34,817 nt of DNA. It comes from Welwitschia mirabilis (lineage: Eukaryota > Gnetophyta > Gnetopsida > Welwitschiales). Where the stretch lies: positions 4,600,071 to 4,634,887 of the forward strand of contig JBOZIK010000001.1 of assembly GCA_051453625.1 (NCBI GenBank), in the 5' to 3' direction. Positions within the stretch are counted from its first letter, which is position 1, and every line of letters begins with the position of its first letter. Shown piece by piece: positions 31,497 to 34,817 of this stretch. A model generated the notes under the pieces. It made no database searches. It was not told the origin of the DNA and saw only the letters and a program-made list of their open reading frames with translations. The translations under genes were made by a program, and so were the position numbers.

Positions 31497-31818
31497 ACAG
31501 ATCGTCGAATGAGGCAGTGGACTTCACAGATCGTCGAACGAGGCAGTGAAGAGATAATCCCACATATTACCGAACGAGGTAGTGGGGATATTATATTACC
31601 ACGAATCATCAAATGAGGTAGTGGGCTTCATAGATCGCCGAATAAGGTAATGAAGTTGATGATGATTGAGATTTTATATAAGTACCATAGATCGCAGAAT
31701 GAGGCAATGGGCTTCATAGATCACCAAATGAGGCAATGAAGTTAAATATTACTTGGAAACCACAAAACGCCAAATGAGGCGGTGGGATTCATAGATCGCC
31801 GAACGAGGCAGTGAAGTT
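31497..31818 (+). repeat. Array of nine hairpin-forming units with covarying stems
   Basis: The core ATCGCCGAAYGAGGCAGTG recurs, with variation, at 31501, 31530, 31566, 31605, 31634, 31691, 31720, 31766 and 31795. Each core is flanked by complementary arms. Class A arms are CCAC/GTGG or CCAT/ATGG (units 1, 3, 4, 6, 8); unit 3 has CCCAC/GTGGG. Class B arms are CTTCAC/GTGAAG or CTTCAT/ATGAAG (units 2, 5, 7; unit 9 is TTCAT/GTGAA). Inside, a three-pair stem such as GCC/GGC or ACC/GGT closes a GAAYGA loop. Class A and B units sit 29 bp apart in four pairs, with spacers of variable length. There is no open frame through it. Function unknown. Confidence 0.8.
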
Positions 31819-32268
31819 AATGATGATAGAGATTTTATATTTGATATTCTCATTCATAACCATGAGCTCCTTATCTGTGTTATATCATGAATTTCTTGGA
31901 ATCTTGATTTATTATTTCTATCTCAATCTAGGCAAAATCTTATCAAAATACCTATTCTTGCTTGGGCATACTTGGGGCTATGAGATTTTCACAGTTCTCA
32001 TTCCATACTTTTGTGTGACAGGTGAAAAATCTGGAGCTTAATTGCTGAAATGGGCATAAGAATGAAGAGGTTTATTGGCCCTATATCAATGAAAAGTTTT
32101 CTAGATAATTTGTGATCATTAATGTCTCAATTACTTGGAGTTTTATACCTTAATTTCATGAGTATTCAATAAGCTTCTTGTTAATTGTCATGAGAGCTAA
32201 ACTCCATCATTTTATGTGTATGATTTACAATATGTGAAGTTTTCTCTGAAAATTCATGTTGTATATTG

Positions 32269-32522
32269 GATGATGAATATTTTTCTTGAAACTTCTAGTA
32301 GTAAATTATGGTAAATTGAGTTTATATTTCATTTGAGAGGTCTTTNNNNNNNNNNNNNNNNNNNNNNNNNNNNNNNNNNNNNNNNNNNNNNNNNNNNNNN
32401 NNNNNNNNNNNNNNNNNNNNNNNNNNNNNNNNNNNNNNNNNNNNNGATGATGAATATTTTTCTTGAAACTTCTAGTAGTAAATTATGGTAAATTGAGTTT
32501 ATATTTCATTTGAGAGGTCTTT
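32269..32522. repeat. 77-bp sequence duplicated on both sides of a gap
   Basis: GATGATGAATATTTTTCTTG and the text after it, through GAGAGGTCTTT, occurs identically at 32269-32345 and 32446-32522. Exactly 100 N lie between them. This is the typical sign of two contig ends that overlap but were not merged. Confidence 0.95.
32346..32445. other. Assembly gap (exactly 100 N), probably artificial
   Basis: The flanks are perfect copies of each other, so the true distance may be zero with one 77-bp copy. Confidence 0.99.
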
Positions 32523-32816
32523 AGTGTGAACCTTGAATCTTTATCTGTGTATTTTACCTCAAAAACACATTGAATGGTAAAATTGCTATTGTAACTTTCT
32601 TGAATCTTTATTTTGATAAGTATGACTATGACAATGACAATTTATAGTTAAATTATAAGTAATAATTGGGAATTTCATTATGAAATGTTATGGAACACTT
32701 AAATAGTAAGCTAGACATTACATTTATTTTGTAAGTAATTGAGGCACAATAATTTTCATACATAAATAATATGTTGAGGAGCATTAAAAATAAGCCTAAT
32801 GAAGTAGAGGCTATAA

Positions 32817-32905
32817 ATAAAAAGCATGCATGATGTGATTTGAACTACAGCCCTCCCTCTTTATGTAACTGCCCCTTACCATTTCACCACTAAGCTGATG
32901 CTTTT
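32817..32905 (-). ncRNA. tRNA-like / SINE-like sequence
   Basis: On the minus strand, CAGCTTAGTGGT (32886-32897) fits the Pol III A box, and TAGTTCAAATCA (about 32836-32847) fits a diverged B box at tRNA-like spacing. The ends AAAGCAT and ATGCTTT are complementary over 7 bases, like an acceptor stem. The anticodon and T arms do not form a clean cloverleaf, so a decayed tRNA or the head of a tRNA-derived SINE is more likely than a working tRNA. Confidence 0.45.
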
Positions 32906-33589
32906 CAAAAAAAGTGTTTCCCTCTTAATTAGATTAAGCATTAGGTCCACCTTGCTCATGCCTTGAATAGGTAGAGGGTTCATTCAGTAATGACTGCGTT
33001 TGCAGGCAAAGAAAAAGCCCAAACTATGTTTTATTGGCTATTGCACAAGAAGTTGGAAGGGGGAAGGCTGTATGAGACAATGTCATCTTTAAACACCCTT
33101 TTTCCTTGTGGGATTTAACTTCTTTTAATCGTGATGGCCATTTCGAAAGTTTTTAAAATGTCTGAGATCTGAATGTGCATGGTAACGCCCATGGATCCTG
33201 CCATTATCTGACATTTCTTCACCATTTAAAATGCTACACTAAAAGCCTTTGTGTATTCAATATTACAAGGGGGAGCCCTTACCCAACGGATTTATGCCTG
33301 AAACGTTCTTGCCAATCAAATGATTGAATCGCACAATTTTTCTTACTAGCGTTTCAGTTTTTGGAGTTTTTTCACTTAAACATTTAAGTTTTGATGCATT
33401 TCATAACACCATTCCCTCTTATTTCTTGCATAAATTCTCTTCCTCCAGCGTTGCCCAGGAATTGACATTTTTTAGGAACGCTCAACGCCAATTCAAAAAA
33501 AAAAAATTATGCAAACCCCTGAGCGATTTCATTTGTTTCATCAAGCTAGATTTCCATGTTCTTATTTGAAAAAGAGACTCTTACCCAGA

Positions 33590-33990
33590 TTAAACACCCA
33601 AACCCTCAAATTCCGGTTCAAAAATATTCATGGAAATCTCTGCAATTTTTATCATCCATTCAAGAATTGATAGATAATTATGAATTATGAATAAAAATAT
33701 TAGAGCAAAAAGAAGAGTATCTCAAGATATTAAAGGAATCCAACTATGAAGGAACCTCTCACTCAGAATTAGGTATGACCAGAAGAAGAAGTAGGGTAAA
33801 TGTGGCTACAGTCTTCAAGAAAGAAGCAGACTTATCCAAATCGAGGAAGAGATAGATTTATGGGACTATCAAGAAATGATCAATCTTGAAAATACGATTA
33901 ATGATTTCAAAAGCATGGGATGTTTTGTATATGTTAAAAATTGCCTAAAAGAAAGAAACAAGAAACACCCACGATAAGTGTATAAAAGAT
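33590..33990 (+). pseudogene. Unrecognised decayed coding-like stretch
   Basis: One frame gives ETLTQIKHPNPQIPVQKYSW and, after a stop, a charged stretch including ILEQKEEYLKILKESNYEGT and MTRRRSRVNVATVFKKEADL. A shifted frame then gives LIQIEEEIDLWDYQEMINLE and DFKSMGCFVYVKNCLKERNK before a stop at about 33977. The composition looks coding and the breaks look like decay, as in an old mobile-element gene. I do not recognise the family. Confidence 0.3.
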
Positions 33991-34817
33991 GTCATGTAGA
34001 CATATCTAGAGGTCATTTCTATTGGAGTCAATTTTCCTTTCACTCCTGTTAAAAGTTTAATGTAAGCTTTATTACTACGGATGGTGGAAATGTATTGAAA
34101 AAGAGAGAGCGTCATGTTATTATTAACTCTGCAAAGGTAGAAGATGATACGATTATAGTTAAAGATAATGCCTTTGAGATTGCAAAATCAAATGAAGAAG
34201 AATTAAAAAATTTTCTCAAATAAGAAAACAAAAGTAATCAAAATGGTGTAGAAATTAATTTCATTAATAATGTAAATGGGAACACAAGTCAATGCAAGAA
34301 ATTGATTCTTTACCTCTATTGAATTAAAACTTTCCAGTGCTTATGGAAGTTATAAATGAAATTTTTCCTTATTAACTAGCAAAGGCTTCTAATTTTGTAG
34401 TCATGATTTGTTTCTTGCATTAATGGATTAACTCTTTGGCTTATCTAATTAGCCTATATTTTATAGTCAAAAAATCCTAAAATAAACCTTTGTCTTAAGT
34501 AATTCTTATATTAATTAAACCCTCATTTGCAATTATTGTTAGCATACATCTTGTAATCATTAGCTACTTGGTAAACCTTAATCAGCTAATCCTATTGCTA
34601 TATCATTAAAATTTGTGATCTTGTTTAGATGGACTATGTACTTCAACCTTATGGATTAGACACTGCTTGCTGTCAACTAATTGAAAATCTCTTGTATACT
34701 TATTCGGCCTATACTTGCATAACCTTATTTCATACATTGTGTTCTTAATGTATTAGGATTTAAGATGCTATATCGTCCATATAAATCTTGAAAGTGGAAA
34801 TTCAACTAAACTATACA
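33990..34817. other. Right flank, nothing recognised
   Basis: AT-rich sequence. A weak continuation of the coding-like signal (DDTIIVKDNAFEIAKSNEEE near 34142-34201) may belong to the decayed stretch on its left. No other feature is supported. Confidence 0.4.

Noticed and set aside
31497-31818. CRISPR-like array
   Set aside because: The genome is a plant nuclear genome, repeats are imperfect, and spacing alternates (29 bp, then 36-57 bp) with related rather than unique spacers.
31069-32041. Small plus-strand frames around the hairpin array (31069-31254, 31811-32041) as genes
   Set aside because: They are hydrophobic, AT-driven peptides without motifs; the array itself has no continuous frame.

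Overview
The window is nuclear DNA from a land plant. It is AT-rich, has introns of up to 12 kb, contains decayed plant retrotransposon and DNA-transposon families, and carries five runs of N. The long, transposon-filled introns suggest a large genome such as a gymnosperm or fern, but I cannot fix the lineage from the sequence alone.

One host gene can be assembled, on the minus strand. It is a GBF-interacting protein 1 (GIP1)-like gene. Its start codon is at 28441 and seven coding exons run down to 2353: 28294-28441, 26015-26058, 18180-18303, 17916-18045, 15390-16048, 2780-3173 and 2353-2678. All six junctions have GT/AG ends and keep one reading frame, giving 608 residues plus one base. The N-terminal GIP1 (DUF1296) domain is split between exons 1 and 2. 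Later exons carry further family motifs. The C-terminal exon or exons are not found and probably lie beyond the left edge.

Intron 5 (3174-15389) holds an LTR remnant with a primer-binding site (about 4130-4560), a CCTAC-rich tract, two sized gaps, Ty3/gypsy-like integrase and Gag fragments (11315-12505), and a tandem array of a miniature LTR retrotransposon (12921-13862) bounded by a perfect 5-bp target-site duplication. Intron 2 (18304-26014) holds a roughly 3-kb element with long terminal inverted repeats (19081-22145) and a BED-type zinc-finger fragment. A second, non-autonomous hAT-type element (19581-20375, 8-bp target-site duplication) is nested inside it. The intron also has a frameshifted LINE zf-RVT fragment (22563-22940) and an LTR remnant (about 24460-24960). 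Intron 1 carries a partial relative of the 3-kb element (26771-27260).

Upstream of the gene (28700-34817) no convincing host gene is seen. This part holds a TATA-bearing promoter-like block (30840-31060), followed by the most unusual item: nine short units (31497-31818), each predicted to fold into a hairpin. The outer stems vary in a compensatory way, and two stem classes alternate 29 bp apart. Further right are a 100-N gap flanked by a duplicated 77-bp sequence, a tRNA-like/SINE-like sequence on the minus strand, and a decayed coding-like stretch that I do not recognise.
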